Of a stretch of 64,000 nt of DNA, positions 22,310 through 34,475 are shown one piece after another. Within the stretch, counting starts at the first letter, position 1. The number at the start of each line of letters is the position of its first letter. The DNA is from Erythroxylum novogranatense (Eukaryota; Streptophyta; Magnoliopsida; Malpighiales; Erythroxylaceae), in assembly GCA_029891385.1 (NCBI GenBank), contig CM057225.1, forward strand, positions 78,641,887-78,705,886. Direction: 5' to 3'. The notes below the pieces were generated by a model. That model had not been told where the DNA came from and searched no databases. It worked only from the letters and a program-made list of their open reading frames with translations. A program made the translations under genes and the position numbers.

Positions 22310-22720
22310 TTACAATTCTCCCCTCCTAATAAAAATTTCGTCCCCGAAATTCTTACCTGATTGATCGAAAAGATGAGGATATTGTCTCCTCATATGCTCC
22401 TCGGTCTCCCAGGTAGCCTCCTCAGTCGAGTGGTTCCTCCAAAGAACCTTCACCAGTGGAATACTCTTATTCCTCAACTGCTTAATCTGTGACCCGACAA
22501 TCTGAATCGGCTCCTCTACATAACTCAGATTACTCGACACCTCAATCTCCTGAGCCGGAATCACATGAGTCGGATCTGACCGATATCTGCGGAGCATACT
22601 CACGTGGAAGACGTCATGCAACTGAGACATCTCACTCGGCAAAGCTAACCGATAGGCCAAAGGTCCTATCCTCTCAGTGATCTCATACGGACCAATGTAC
22701 CTGGGCTCAACTTGCCCTTC
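22310..22720 (-). CDS. Chromodomain and C-terminus of integrase (element F pol end)
   Basis: This minus-strand piece begins in the GPLAYRLALPSEMSQLHDVF block at the end of integrase, continues with HVSMLRRYRSDPTHVI, and then has a chromodomain with PLVKVLWRNHSTEEATWETE and MRRQYPHLF. Such a chromodomain at the integrase tail marks a chromovirus and is thought to direct insertion to chromatin with particular histone marks. The stop at 22310 falls just inside the LTR, so pol ends in the polypurine tract as in related elements. This part reads without a break; upstream of about 22690 the frame is disturbed. It is the 3' end of gag-pol rather than a separate gene. Confidence 0.9.
   Translation of the reverse strand, partial: EGQVEPRYIGPYEITERIGPLAYRLALPSEMSQLHDVFHVSMLRRYRSDPTHVIPAQEIEVSSNLSYVEEPIQIVGSQIKQLRNKSIPLVKVLWRNHSTEEATWETEEHMRRQYPHLFDQSGKNFGDEIFIRRGEL
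22315..22327 (-). other. Element F polypurine tract
   Basis: The minus strand reads AGGAGGGGAGAAT next to the LTR start TGTAACATCCC. It is preceded by GACGAAATTTTTAT, the usual tail of chromovirus pol. Confidence 0.9.
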
Positions 22721-23881
22721 TTGTCAATCTCAAGACACCACGCCACGGTGACACCGTAAGAAAACTCATCGCCACATCATACTCCATCTCCTCCTATGCC
22801 TTTGATCCACATAGCTCTTCCGCTTATCCCGAGCCGCCGATGCGACTCAATCGACTTCACCTTATCAACAAGATCTGAATCACTCAGGACCCTCAATCAT
22901 CCTCACCCTTCCTCATCCCAATCAGAGGCGATCTACACGGCGCCCATAAAGTGCCTCATATGGTGCCATCCGATGCTCTACTGTGAAAATGGTTATTGTA
23001 TGCAAACTCAATCGAGGCTGAATCGATCCCATGCTCCTCTGAACTCCAATACACATGCCCAAGCATATCCTCAACAGCTTTAATCGTCCTCTCACTCGCC
23101 CATCATGCGAGGATGAAAAGTTGTCTTGAAGTTCACTTAGTCCCATAGCGCATCGCAAACTCGCCGAACCTCGAAGTAAATCTGGGATCCTCGTCGGACA
23201 CTATCGACATCGGGACCCCATGCGATCTCACTATCTCACCACATACTTACGGGCCAAGCGATCCATGGTATTAGTCTCCCTCACTGGCAAGAAATGGGCC
23301 GATTTAGTCAACCGGTCCACTATGACCCAGATAGCATCATGCTGCCTCGGCGTCCTAGGCAACCCCATAATGAAATCCATAGTAACTCGTTCCCATTTCC
23401 ATTCCGGAATGGGCAACGAATGAAGCTTCCCTACTGGAGCCTGGTGCTCAGCCTTAACCTGCTGGCACGTCAAACATCTAGATACAAAATCAGCTACCTG
23501 CTTCTTCATGCCAGGCCACCAGAAATGTTGCTTCAGGGTGTTATACATCTTGGTAGTACCAGGATGCATAGCATAAGTGGCCATATGAGCCTCCTCCAAT
23601 ATCTCTCGCCTCAGATCATCCACATTAGGCACACAGAGCCTCTGTCCCATCCATAAAGTCTCATCTCTCACATCAAACTCAGATCTCGAATCAGTCTTCA
23701 CTTTCTCAATCAGTCTCACCATAACAGGATCCTTATCCTGAACCCTCCTGATCCTGTCCAGTAGCATCGGTCTCAGTCTCAGTGTAGCCAATAATACTCC
23801 ATCCCAATCCAGATTCAACTGCACATTCAAAGCCCTCAACTGAATCAAATTAGGCAACCTCATTGCACAAAATGAAAGCAT
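22721..23881 (-). pseudogene. Gypsy integrase (element F)
   Basis: The piece at 23231-23881 is open and carries the zinc-binding HHCC region (HPGTTKMYNTLKQHFWWPGM, then CLTCQQVKAEHQAP) and the start of the catalytic core with VTMDFIMGLP (first catalytic Asp) and DAIWVIVDRLTKSAHF. It ends at a stop near 23231. From there to 22721 traces of the second Asp and the Glu helix (such as MAPYEALYGRR at 22922-22990) are in shifting frames. Integrase inserts the cDNA. The clean and the scrambled parts meet abruptly, which suggests local sequence error rather than even decay. Confidence 0.88.
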
Positions 23882-25206
23882 CAGTATGTGACTTTCTACT
23901 CAGAGCATCAGCCACTACATTGGCTTTCCCCGGGTGATACTCGATAGTGCAATCATAATCCTTCAGTAACTCCAACCATCTCCTCTGTCTCAAATTTAAC
24001 TCTCTCGGCTCAACAGTACCTCAAACTCTTATGGTGCATGAAGATCCGAAAGGTCTCACCATATGTAATGCCTCCAAATCTTGGTGCAAACACAACTGCA
24101 GCTAATTCCAAATCATGAGCAGATAGTTTACCTCATGAGACCTCAACTGCCTCGAGGCATAGGCAATGACTCTACCATGCCGCATCGTAACACACCCCAA
24201 TCCACGATGTGATGCATCGCTATACACCTCAAATCCTCCGGTCCCAGATGGAATAGCCAACACCGGTGCGATGAGTCAACCGATGTTTGACTCCTCAAAG
24301 CTCTTCTGACACTCCTCGGTCCATCTGAATGGCACATTCTTCCTCAGAAGTTTTGTCAGAGGGGCTGAGATCAATGAGAACCCCTCGACAAACCTCCGGT
24401 AATAACCCGCTAATCCGAGGAAACTCCGAATCTCCGGCACATTCTTAGGAGCTTCCCACTTCAGCACTGCCTCAACCTTACTCGGATCCACCTGAATACC
24501 CTCTCCAGTCACTATATGCCCCAAAAAGATCACCTGATCCAGCCAAAATTCACATTTGCTGAATTTGGCGAACAATATCTCTCCTCATCGTCGTAACACA
24601 ATCCTCAAATGTTCACTATGCTCCTGTCTATCCCTCGAATACACTAGGATGTCATCAATGAAAACTATAACAAACTGATCCAGGTAGGGCTGAAATACCT
24701 TATTCATCAAGGCCATGAAGGCTGCCGGGGCATTAGTCAACCCAAACGGCATCACTAGAACTCGAAATGCCCATACCTGCTCCTAAAGGCGCTCTTAGGC
24801 ACATCGGCCTCTGCAATCTTCAACTGATAATAACCAGATCGCAGATCTAACTTGGTGAACACCTGAGTTCCCTGCAACTGATCAAATAGGTCATCGATCC
24901 TAGGCGGTGGATACTTATTCTTCATCACACCCGATTCACCGCTCAGAATCGATGCAAAGCCTCAAAGTTCCGTCTTTTTCTTCACAAACAAAGCGGAGCT
25001 CCCGTGGTGAGACACTAGGTCGAATAAACCCTTCTCCAAAGAACTCCTGCGAATCGAAGTCTTAAGCTCCCTCGCCCACAAAGCCATCCTATATGGAGGT
25101 ATAGATATAGGAGCGATGACTGAACGAGGTCAATAGTAAACTCGCCTCCCGATCCGGCGGCAAACCCAGAACTCATCAGAAACACATCTGGAAATTCCCC
25201 AACCAC
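23882..25206 (-). pseudogene. Gypsy reverse transcriptase and RNase H (element F)
   Basis: The RT active site FIDD is at 24651-24662 (minus strand), within [15 protein letters not shown]. The clean frame 24276-24575 holds [21 protein letters not shown] and [21 protein letters not shown], the RT connection region. RNase H traces follow at 23900-24270. RT fingers (the region where [10 protein letters not shown] would be) can be traced at 24780-24960 but are out of frame. Many short indels separate the pieces, several of them at CAG or CTG triplets. The enzyme copies element RNA inside virus-like particles. Confidence 0.87.
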
Positions 25207-25700
25207 GGAATATCCTGAAGCCTCTGCTCAACTCTGGTGTCAACCACATGAGCGATATGCCTCACGCCTCCTGCATCAATCTCGGGGCACTTTAGGAAAG
25301 AGATCATCCGGTGGCCGCCTGGCTAACTCCTCCGAACACCGCTCTAGGTGACCAGAGACTCCAACACAACCTCCTTGGTATAGCAGTCCATAATAGCCCT
25401 ATGGGCGTCAACCACCATCCCGAATCACATCGATCTCTCGGAGGTAATACTATAAGGTGCGCCTCAACACCGCTGATCAATCGGATCAAGCATCCCTCGA
25501 ACCTCTCCAATCAATAGTAGTACCTAGAGGTGTACTCACCTCTAGCCCATACAAGAGCCTCTCCCTAGCTCCATGCAACCTAGATGCCATATGAGGTGCG
25601 ATAAAGAATCGTGGATCCAGGATCCAACAATGCAAACGCCTCAATATCGAAATAAGTAACATACCACCCCACAACATCGGGGAATCTGGGCCTCCGCCTC
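25207..25700 (-). pseudogene. Gypsy protease region (element F)
   Basis: The minus-strand frame 25486-25677 contains ILDPRFFIAPHMASRLHGARE. Gypsy proteases here have LLDPGSTHSFIAPHLASRL, so this is the retropepsin active site with the DPGST block garbled by indels. The stretch down to 25207 is only loosely readable. The protease would cut the polyprotein. Confidence 0.65.
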
Positions 25701-26893
25701 GTCATGGCGTAGACCACGGCTCAGGATCGTGGTCGGCCGCCCAACCCTCGGTCCTCACAAAGGATCCTCTACTCTACCACGGCCTCTACCTCGGCCTCTC
25801 GCACCGATCCACGTCCGGATCCACCCACTCTACTGCAGCATGCAGGGTGGTGCTACTCCCGCCACTACCAAACCAGATGAGCTCCCAATGTGGTGGGCAA
25901 TCCGAATCGATGATCCATGGAGCCGCATTTAAGGCAAGCTCCAGTCAATCGCCAAGACTTCTCAAAATGTCTCTTCTCACGGTGCTCACGTAATGGGGCA
26001 TCCGCCCAAACCTCTGCCACTACCATCGCCATTTGCCACCAGTACAAATCTACCTCTCGCCCAAAACCGGTATGCGACCCTCCGAAGATCTAAAGGTCCC
26101 TTTCTGGCGCTTCTAAAACTCTACCAGAGCTACCACGACTGTCACTAACTCTCTTCCTCTGGACCCCGACCCATCTCTCGATCGTCTCATCTCACAATCT
26201 GCTTTACTCTCAAAGAAGCAGACTCTCAACTCTATAAAAGAGCCCATATCGAGGAGCCACCGGTCCGGCGCGGATCTCAAATTCAACCCCATCTCAAACC
26301 TCCGGCACCTATCTGTCTCAAGAGAAACCACGAGTCAGATACCCCATCAACTCATTAAACCTCACCTCGTACTCACCATCATGTCATCCTACCTGTCTCG
26401 ACTCAAGAATTCCTGCATCTTCATTTCAGATACACCTTGGGCATATAGTTATCTCTGAAAGTCCTCAAAAGTGCGCCCGTGTCGATAAGCAAGGCACGGT
26501 GGTACTGCCTTTAACAGTCTTCCACCATGTATAAGCCGGGCCTGCGAAGAGATCTTGCATAATCGAACCTCTCATCAAGTTCGCGGTCCATCCGGTCGAG
26601 AACTCTCTCGATCCTCTCCACCAACTCTCGGCCTCGGTCTGCATCTTTGCCATAAAGTCGACAACCCCGCCACGCAACAAATCATATCTCCTCTCCCGTC
26701 TCACGGGACTCTAGGAGGTAACTCCTCGGATCGAGGCACCGAGGACTCTCTGCTAGCTCCAGCAGATCCACAGTCACCGGTTGATCTATCGATCACCAAA
26801 TACGGATGACCTATAACAAACAAGAACTCGATCGGTTTATACGTTTCTCAATAATTGAAGCCTAATTATATACTAGTCCCAACAGATGCCAAA
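25701..26893 (-). pseudogene. Gypsy gag with zinc knuckle (element F), scrambled
   Basis: Minus-strand fragments include MQDLFAGPAYTWWKTVKG (about 26470-26560), which resembles the retrotransposon gag core with its A-x-x-WW block, and TGACLKCGSMDH near 25900-25945, the first half of a CCHC zinc knuckle. After the His the frame slips, so the final Cys appears in another frame. Gag forms the particle and binds RNA. No start codon can be assigned. Confidence 0.7.
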
Positions 26894-26908
26894 CCATGCT
26901 CGATACCA
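26894..26908 (-). other. Element F primer-binding site with one base missing
   Basis: The minus strand reads TGGTATCGAGCATGG. The expected initiator-Met complement is TGGTATCAGAGC, so the A of CAG is missing. The site lies five bases from the 5' LTR (starts 26914). Confidence 0.82.
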
Positions 26909-27268
26909 CCTAATGTAGCACCCCTTACCATAGGAGATGTCTTAACGCAGAGGTCATTTCGATACACACCCTACGATAAGGTGCGCTTCTGAACAAACTA
27001 CCAACTCCACATGGCATCAATGTATTATAAAGCGATAGTATGGAATTCACTAATTTTTTAAGACATAACTTTCTCATTTCATATCCTTAAGCGATAATTT
27101 ATACAACCGAAAGTGTCTCGTACATGTCTCCAAAAGGAAAACAAATGAAAGCTAACTAGGTCATCCCTCCAAAAGTGCCACCGGCCGACACATGTGCTAT
27201 GACTTCTCTTGCCAACTCAATCTACACGGCGGAAAAGTCTATCCGAGCTATGAGTCAACTGTCTCGGT

Positions 27269-27871
27269 CTGAAAAAATAATTTGCAATTTTGGGTGAGTT
27301 TGCGAACTCGGTGAGGAACCATCATCGATGGTTCACCCAATTCATGCATATACACGAGTCACATAATTATTTCACCAAATCACATTCAAGAATACCACGT
27401 AATTATCATATCGATCAATGGAACCAATTTAAATGCATATGAAATGTATATGAGACGCTTTTCGATTTATTACATTGTTGTGGTGAGCTGGCTTGTCCCA
27501 TTAAGGCGCATTACTCGGTGAGCCATAGGCTCTGTATCACTGTGGGCTCGAGGCCCAATCACGTTGAGCTATAAGCTCTCGTTGGCTGCTCTGGTCACAA
27601 CTGCCAATTACTGATCATGCCATTATGCATGAAATGCATATGTCCAATATATCCAAATCAATAGCGTATCAGATCCAAATTCATATAAGACACTCATAGC
27701 AATCCCATGAAATTCATACATAACACTTCTATATCACGATTCGGATATTTCAGACACCTATGGTCCGAAATCAAGCAAATCAAACACATATAAATCCTCC
27801 ATTATCCCCCACATGGCATAGTTGCAAAATAGTAAACACATAAAGGTTGAGGAACCAACTAGGTTACTCAC
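27269..27871 (-). other. Candidate leader intron in the F 5' LTR (603 bp)
   Basis: It has the same donor (TTAG|GTGAGTAACC) and acceptor (TTTTTTCAG|ACCGAG) as in the 3' LTR. As the 5' LTR is the transcribed one, this is the copy that would be spliced. It also contains the triple stem-loop set from 27520. Confidence 0.6.
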
Positions 27872-30209
27872 CTAATAACTTCCGCGCTAATGCCGGGAAG
27901 TCTCCGCAACGTCCGTGGAACAATGGTCCAACTGAGCCTCTATAGAATTGAAATAAATTCACATTACCAATCAGTATAATTAAAACGATCAAATAATGCA
28001 CATGGAATCCTTAAAGCGTGTATAATGCATGTTCATGGCATTCCGGCCTAATCTAAATTTTCCCATCACAAAATCCGTCTAAAATTAGAAAATTATAAAG
28101 TGACGGTGCATAATTCGGACCTCTATAGGTCCCCAATTAAATAAAATAGTGTTTACCAAACAATTATTCGGGCCACGTCAATTTCGTCCAAAATTCCCAA
28201 ATTCTCACCAAATGAAATTAAATATTCTACTAATCCGATGCCTCAAGAATCGGTCAATCGGACGTCGGACGGAAAAGAAATTGACAAAAGAACGATCGGA
28301 TCACTTAATGCCAAATAATAATCAACTATAATAATATATATATATATATCTATCGCACCGCATGAGGGAGGCGTCGCCTCATGATCCGTGAGTTCCTCTT
28401 TTTCTTGCTTTTTCCAGATTTCAATCCCAATCTCCAACTACTCTAATTCTTAGCACACAAATCAGAAAAATACACACTATACCTCATTGGAAAGCTTATG
28501 AAAAGCTCTACAACTCTCAAGAAGACCATAAAAATCAATTCAACCTCTAAGGGTGTCAAAAATCCCATCCAAGGTACTGCTTACTCAAAACTCATAGATA
28601 TAGGACAGTAACTCACAAATGCGAGGACTCACTGATTAGTCAGCTAAAAATTACCACATAAATATGCTCAATCAGTTCACAATGTCCTCTACAACTTTCA
28701 TGAACAACCCAAAATCAAATTCCATTTCTAAACAAGTCAATTAATTCACTCAATGATACTGTCCCTGAAACCATGCAATTTGAGCAGTAACTTTATAACC
28801 AACATAACTCCCTGTAGACAAGTCATTAAAATCAGAGCTTTATATCCCTGAAAAGATAAAATCCCAAACTTCAATTCTTCCTGAAATAACCAAACTCCAA
28901 TTCAGCCTCTAACATTTTCAAATCTGTCATGCAAGTTTCTGACCTAAACAACACTTAACATCACAATGTAGATCCAGATTTTGAAATTCCATATTTCCCA
29001 CATCTGACCTCCAAAAATTAGAAGCCATATACCATTTTCAAGATCAATCTGATATCTAAAACTCTTCAGTACAATGAAAACCCCAAATCAAATCACAAAA
29101 ATTCCTAAAATTCCTCCAAACCCGATAGTGCACTAAATGTGCCAATCCAGCTAGGTTTCAGCCAATGCATAAAAACAGTCATCAGTAATCAGGTCATATC
29201 TCCTAACATACAACTCGAAAAATTGCAAAATCAGTGGCAATGGAAAGCTAATTTAATAGGCTACAACTTTCATTAAGACCATTTTCCCTAACTCCAAACC
29301 AATTAATTGAGAAAAATCAGAAAAATTCATTGAACACATTTGCGGATACTGTTCACAGCCAACAAAACAGAAACTTTCCATGCCAATTTTCGACCTTCTC
29401 ACATTATAATTTAATAACACCTATTTCACACTAAAATGAAGCCAACATTTCAAAGTTTAAGTGGCCATAAACCTCACCTCATTTGAATTCCTACATAATT
29501 AGTTATGATCAAAACATTCCAATATGTTAAAAACTCAATTTCCAGATTTCATCAACAACTTAACTTCTATCACCTCTAACATCACTAACACATCCCTAAG
29601 CATCCATTTCTACTTCTAATTCAACCACAACCTCATCACAAAAAAAAAACTCTTCTATAATAACACAAAAGTGGCAGCACACATATATACAATTCCCATA
29701 CTTTATTTCCATGAATTAGACATTATAAACATCATTTATAACCTCACTTATCACCTATTTAAACTACCATAACCAATTCCCTTTCACAAACATGCATTAA
29801 ATTCATTCTAACCTACTACTTCCATAATCAAATAAAAGCTCAAAGGATGCTTCTAAATGCTTCTAACTACCAAAAGAAGGAAAGCAAACACAATCTTACC
29901 TTAAACAAGTTCAAGCTCTTCAATTCTCCAACACTTCAAATCTAACTTCACTTCTCTACTTCTCACCATCACCAACGACCACAACTCACCCCCACACTAA
30001 TCAACACTAGGCTTAAGCTTGCTTTGTGTGTGAAGAGAAGTAAACAAGTAGCAAGGAAAGACTCTTGTAAAGTGGATGAAAACAAAACAATCAAAGGAGG
30101 AAGGAACACACCAAGATGATGCACTTTCGGATGGAGAAAAGAAGATGACTTTTCAAGCTTTCCACAATGAATTTTTAAGTAGAACAATGGAGAAAAGTCG
30201 ATGGTGGGG

Positions 30210-30222
30210 TATATATATAAAA
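30210..30222 (-). promoter_or_regulatory. Putative TATA box of the F 5' LTR
   Basis: TTTTATATATATA on the minus strand, identical to the 3' LTR copy. Transcription would proceed leftwards through the candidate intron and the primer site into gag. Confidence 0.5.
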
Positions 30223-30742
30223 CAAAATCATTAAATAGGATGCCACTTGGCTTTTTAAAATGGAAAAAGACAAATTTCAAGTTAATTAACTTACTTTAAT
30301 CCTAATCTCTTCTTAATCTCACTTAAACACTAATCATGACTCTAAAATAATTCTTAACATTAATTATCCACTAATCTTATGCCATTAGTCAATCCTGTTC
30401 AGTACAAAAATTTCACCCAGTCAGTCCGTTGGAATTTTCCGGTCCGGGCAACAACTCCGAAAAATTCCAGGAAAATTCCTATAAATCCTTAAAAATGTAA
30501 AACGCTTTATGGCGAACTCCAAATAATTTTTCAAAAGCCATTGTCCCATAAATTTAACAAAAGAACACAATTTAAAACCTAAGCCGGGAATATCATGAAT
30601 GCATGTTTACTCTGTGTATGTGCAACCAAATCCATAATCATAGAAGCTATATGCTGTGTGTTCATGCCGAGACCTAATGCAATACTTCTAACCCATCCCA
30701 ATTTACCAAAATAACCCTTCCTATGGGAGTTGGGATGTTACA

Positions 30743-30747
30743 AAGAG
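30743..30747. repeat. Target-site duplication of element F, right copy (AAGAG)
   Basis: It matches 18371-18375 exactly. The next eight bases (30748-30755) belong to copia element E. Confidence 0.95.
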
Positions 30748-30755
30748 ACATATGG

Positions 30756-31858
30756 TGTAGGACTCGCTTAACCAAGTATACGCACTGGGGCGTCCGGAGG
30801 TTGTTTCGACAACTACCCTAGGATAAGGACACGCTACGTTCGATTGCCACACTCACTGTACATGGCATGGTATTATAATCACTTGTAAAGCATCATAAGA
30901 AATCCATTATATTTAAAAACCAACCCTTTTTTTGTTTCATTCCTTTCGTAAACACTGAATGTCTACATTGTGTCTTTCAATAAATTCTATATGTACATTC
31001 ACAAAATCTAATACAGGAGTACTACATGAAAGAGGAAAATACATCAAATCTATCTAAGTCACCCAAAAATCCTAACTGACAGACCTTTGAGTCATGACTT
31101 CTCTTGCCAAAACACAAAACTACATGACAGTAGAGCCCCTCAGTAGCTAGAGTCTTCTCTCAGTCCTGAAAAGACAACGTTGCAATTTTGATGAGTTTTG
31201 CAAACTCAATGAGTGAATCATCATTGATGAATTCACCGGATCTTATACACATATCTCATATTACATAAATTACTCATTTTAAGTATACATTTATTGTCTA
31301 GATACTCACATAAGATGGCAGGTCACATAGTCATTCAATATCACCTTGCAAACCACTCATGATCTTCTGTCTTATAATACTATATGCATGAGACTCGTGT
31401 TCATTCTTATTATTGTGACTAAGTGCCAATCACTTACACAAATACTGGCCCATAGGGCTCAGTTAGAACAGAGTTCATAGAGCATAGCACTTCGTGGAAA
31501 ATCAGAGTTCACAAAGCAAAGCACTACGTGGAAGCGCTTCAAACTGACTATCCAAGTTACAACGCCTTTATCTGAGCATACATTTTATGAAATGCATCAC
31601 ATACTGATCATGTCATATCACATATGATGATAAATCAGAAACTTACACTCATTGGACCTAAGTTCGACATTCAACTTTCGTTGAGAAATCATGTAACATA
31701 TAGAATTTCACAACAAATCAAAGCACTTCCAATACATGCCCAACTATTATACTCCTCGGACTTCAAGTCCGGAACTCAAAATCAGATGACAAACATTTCA
31801 ATAATTTGGAAGTTTAAACAAATCAAATCCATTCAGAATAAATCAATCCTAGGAAAAC
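30756..31858 (-). repeat. Element G: Gypsy LTR, first part
   Basis: It starts TGTAGGACTCGC and aligns with the F LTR start, sharing ACTACCCTAxGATAAGG, ACATGGCAT, GCAATTTTGxTGAGTTT and ATTGATGxxTTCACC. Orientation is the same as F. At 31859 it is split by element H, and it resumes at 53143. The candidate intron acceptor (minus strand TTTTCAG|GACTGAG) lies at 31166. The five bases before it (TATGG) would be its target duplication, whose partner is outside the window. Confidence 0.8.
31854..31858. repeat. Target-site duplication of element H, left copy (AAAAC)
   Basis: AAAAC lies directly before TGTTGG of H and recurs at 53138-53142 directly after its CCCAACA end. Confidence 0.95.
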
Positions 31859-33272
31859 TGTTGGACCCCAAACTTTCGGTGAAAATTAGAAACATTAAAT
31901 GGAATTAAATGAGTGTGTTTGTATAGGTATTGTGTTATAGATGTTATTGTACTTAAAGGAAATTGATGAGAAATGGAGTGATTGGTTTTGATGACTCTGA
32001 AGATTAGTTTTGGTTATGAAAGTTTAAGTGGATGAGGTGATTGAAGTGGAAGTTGAAATCAAGAAATAGAAAGTGAAAGTATAAAATTTTGAAAAAATTA
32101 GAAAGTTTGACTTTTTGAAGTAAAGAGTTGACTTTTGATTTAGGCAGATTTAGAGGAAATGATCGACATGAAATTTGTAGATTGTGTTGAGAGATTTTCG
32201 TAGCCATAAAGTATGCTATTTTTTGATATCGGGATTGAAAGTTATGATATTTGAAAGTTAAGTGTATTTTGCCTTGGTTTTGGAAAGTGCTCTAAGTGTA
32301 GGATTATATATGTTGTGTTTTGAGGCGATTTTCGTACTGATGTAGTTCAAATTGGAGTAAATAGTTACATGAAAGTTATAGAGAATTTGAATAGCTTTAA
32401 AATGATGTATGATATGCGAGTTTTGATTGTGGAGGTTGAAAGATATGATAATGTGAAATTTGGATATTACTTAGGTGATAGCTATCAGGGCAGAAACTTC
32501 GAATGAAAATTAACTTAGCTAGAGGTTGAATATGCTTTGGAGTCCTTCGTGAACATTGTAAAGCTTGTTTTTATCTTTCCATTGATATAAAACACGAAAA
32601 TATTGGACAAGGGAGTAGAAAGTTATGATTGTTAGAAGTTTTGATGTTGTTTAGTGTGAAGCTGATCGATTTATCAGTTTGTGTGGAGTTTTTGATTCAT
32701 TTAGAGGTCGATCTGATTTTTAAGGCCATCATAAAAGTTGTAGAGGGTTCTTTTACCTTTCTATAGACACTGAGTTTGTCAAATTTGAAGTTTTGGATCA
32801 AAAGTTATCATATTTACAAGTTTTGGAACTGTTGAGGAGTTTATCGATCGGTCACCTTGTAGCAAACTTTTGATTTCTTTAATGTCCAAGATTGCCTTTA
32901 AGTTCTTCTTGAAAATGGTAGAGCTGTCTCTTAGCTTTCCAATGAAACAAACCACGACTAATTTGGAGTTCGGAGTCAAAAGTTATGAAGGTTTGAAGTC
33001 TGATAGGTCGGATCGCGCGGCTGATCGCTCGGCAGCGAGGGGCGCTCGGGCGACGGCCGATCGGCCGCGGGGTGGATTTCCAACCGACCGACCTCTCTTC
33101 CTTGTTTTGACTATAACTTCTTCGTCCGACATCCGATTGATCCGATTTTTGAAGCGTTGGATTCCTAAGACATTTTTCTATCTTTCCATACTAGATTTAT
33201 TGGTTTTAGCATTAAATGGAAAAAGATCGACCTGATCTAAGTGAGCTGACCTATGGAAAAGGTCCTAACAGT

Positions 33273-34410
33273 GTTCAGTATTTTGGAGATATCTTGATCG
33301 GTAGAGCTCCAATTGATCTGATTCTTGTTGGAAATTAAACTAGAGAGATGGAGCTATAAATGTTATGAAGGAGCCGATTGACAATGTAGCCTCTAAGACT
33401 TTCAAATACGGGTCAAAAACTGGACATAGAGTTCAGTCTCAGATTTGTAATGGAATAAGCAATGTTCAGTATTTTAGAGTTATATCGGTCGTTAGAGCTC
33501 CGATCGATCTGATTCTTTTTTCAAATTAAACTAGAGACATAGATTTACAAATGTTATGAAGGAGTCGATCGACAATTGAGCCTCTAAGACTTTCAAATAT
33601 GGTTCGGAAGTTCAAGGTAGTGTTCAGTCTCGGTGTTGTAGTGGCTGAAAAGTGTTCATTTTTTTGGCTATATCTCGAACACTAGAGCTCGGATTGAGTT
33701 GATTCTTGTTTCTAATTAAACTAGAGATCTGGGGATACAAATTTTATGAAGGTGCTGATCGACAATTGAGCCTCTATGACTTTCAAATACGGGTCGGAAG
33801 TTTGAGGTAGTGTACAGTCTCGGTATTGTAGTGCCTAAACAGTGTTCAGTATTTTGGCTATATCTCGATCACTAGATCTTGGATTGAGTTGATTCTTGTT
33901 TCTAATTAAACAAGAGAGATGGGGATACAATTTTTATGAAGGAGCCGATCGACAATTGAGCCTCTAAGACTTTCAAATACTGGTCGGAAGTTTGAGGTAG
34001 TGTACAATCTCAGTGTTGTAGTGACTGAACAGTGTTCAGTATTTTGGCTATATCTCGATCACTAGATCTCGGATTGAGTTGATTCTTGTTTCTACTTAAA
34101 CTAGAGATCTGGGGCTACAAATGCTATGAAGGTGCTGATCGACAATTGAGCCTCTAAGACTTTCAAATACGGGTCGGAAGTTTGAGGTAGTGTACAGTCT
34201 CGGTGTTGTAGTGGCTGAACAGTGTTCAGTATTTTGGCTATATCTCGATCACTAGATCTTGGATTGAGTTGATTCTTGTTTCTAATTAAACTAGAGAGAT
34301 GGGGATACAAATGTTATGAAGGAGCCGATCGACAATTGAGCTTCTAAGACTTGCAAATGTGGGTCGGAAGTTAGGTGTAGTGTTCAGCCTCGGGTCTGAA
34401 GAACAAACTT
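33273..34410 (+). repeat. 190 bp tandem array, six units, H 5' LTR
   Basis: GTTCAGT(A/T)TTTT starts at 33273, 33464, 33654, 33844, 34034 and 34224, and a variant near 34408, giving intervals of 191, 190, 190, 190, 190 and about 184. Each unit carries AGAGCTCxGATTGAxxTGATTC, ACTAGAGA, TATGAAGGAGCCGATCGACA and AGCCTCTAAGACTTTCAAA in the same order. Confidence 0.93.
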
Positions 34411-34475
34411 CAGTATTTTGGAAATATCTTGGAGGGGCATATGGGTCATTCCCCATTCATTAAATGAAATGGCAA

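Larger units (their letters stand above)
18376..22314 (-). repeat. Element F 3' LTR (about 3.94 kb)
   Basis: It runs from TGTAGC to GTTACA. Features inside: candidate leader intron 18736-19344, GC-rich palindrome array 19835-19970, several degenerate copies of a module with TGGAAAGCT and CTACAACTTTCATGAAG (20071, 20265, 20805), and a TATA-like element at 21786-21798. Frames inside it, such as 19835-20242 and 21545-21856, are not supported as genes. Confidence 0.95.
18376..30742 (-). mobile_element. Element F: complete Ty3/gypsy chromovirus (12.4 kb)
   Basis: Two LTRs (18376-22314 and 26914-30742), a polypurine tract, a primer site and minus-strand gag, protease, RT, RNase H, integrase and chromodomain are present in gypsy order. 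The perfect AAGAG duplication proves a single insertion into copia element E. The outer 2 kb of the LTRs are almost identical, so the insertion is recent. Long LTRs with a C-terminal chromodomain suggest the Tekay/Del group, but a tree is needed for that. Confidence 0.96.
26914..30742 (-). repeat. Element F 5' LTR (about 3.83 kb)
   Basis: It starts TGTAGCACCCC and ends GTTACA. From about 28400 to 30742 it is nearly identical to 20000-22314. From 26914 to 28400 it differs at many CAG/CTG triplets and has a shortened palindrome array. It includes a candidate intron at 27269-27871 and a TATA-like element at 30210-30222. Confidence 0.95.

Noticed and set aside
26894..26908. Possible tRNA gene remnants at the TGGTATC sites
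   Set aside because: Only 12-15 bases complementary to a tRNA 3' end are present, at LTR borders, so they are primer sites.
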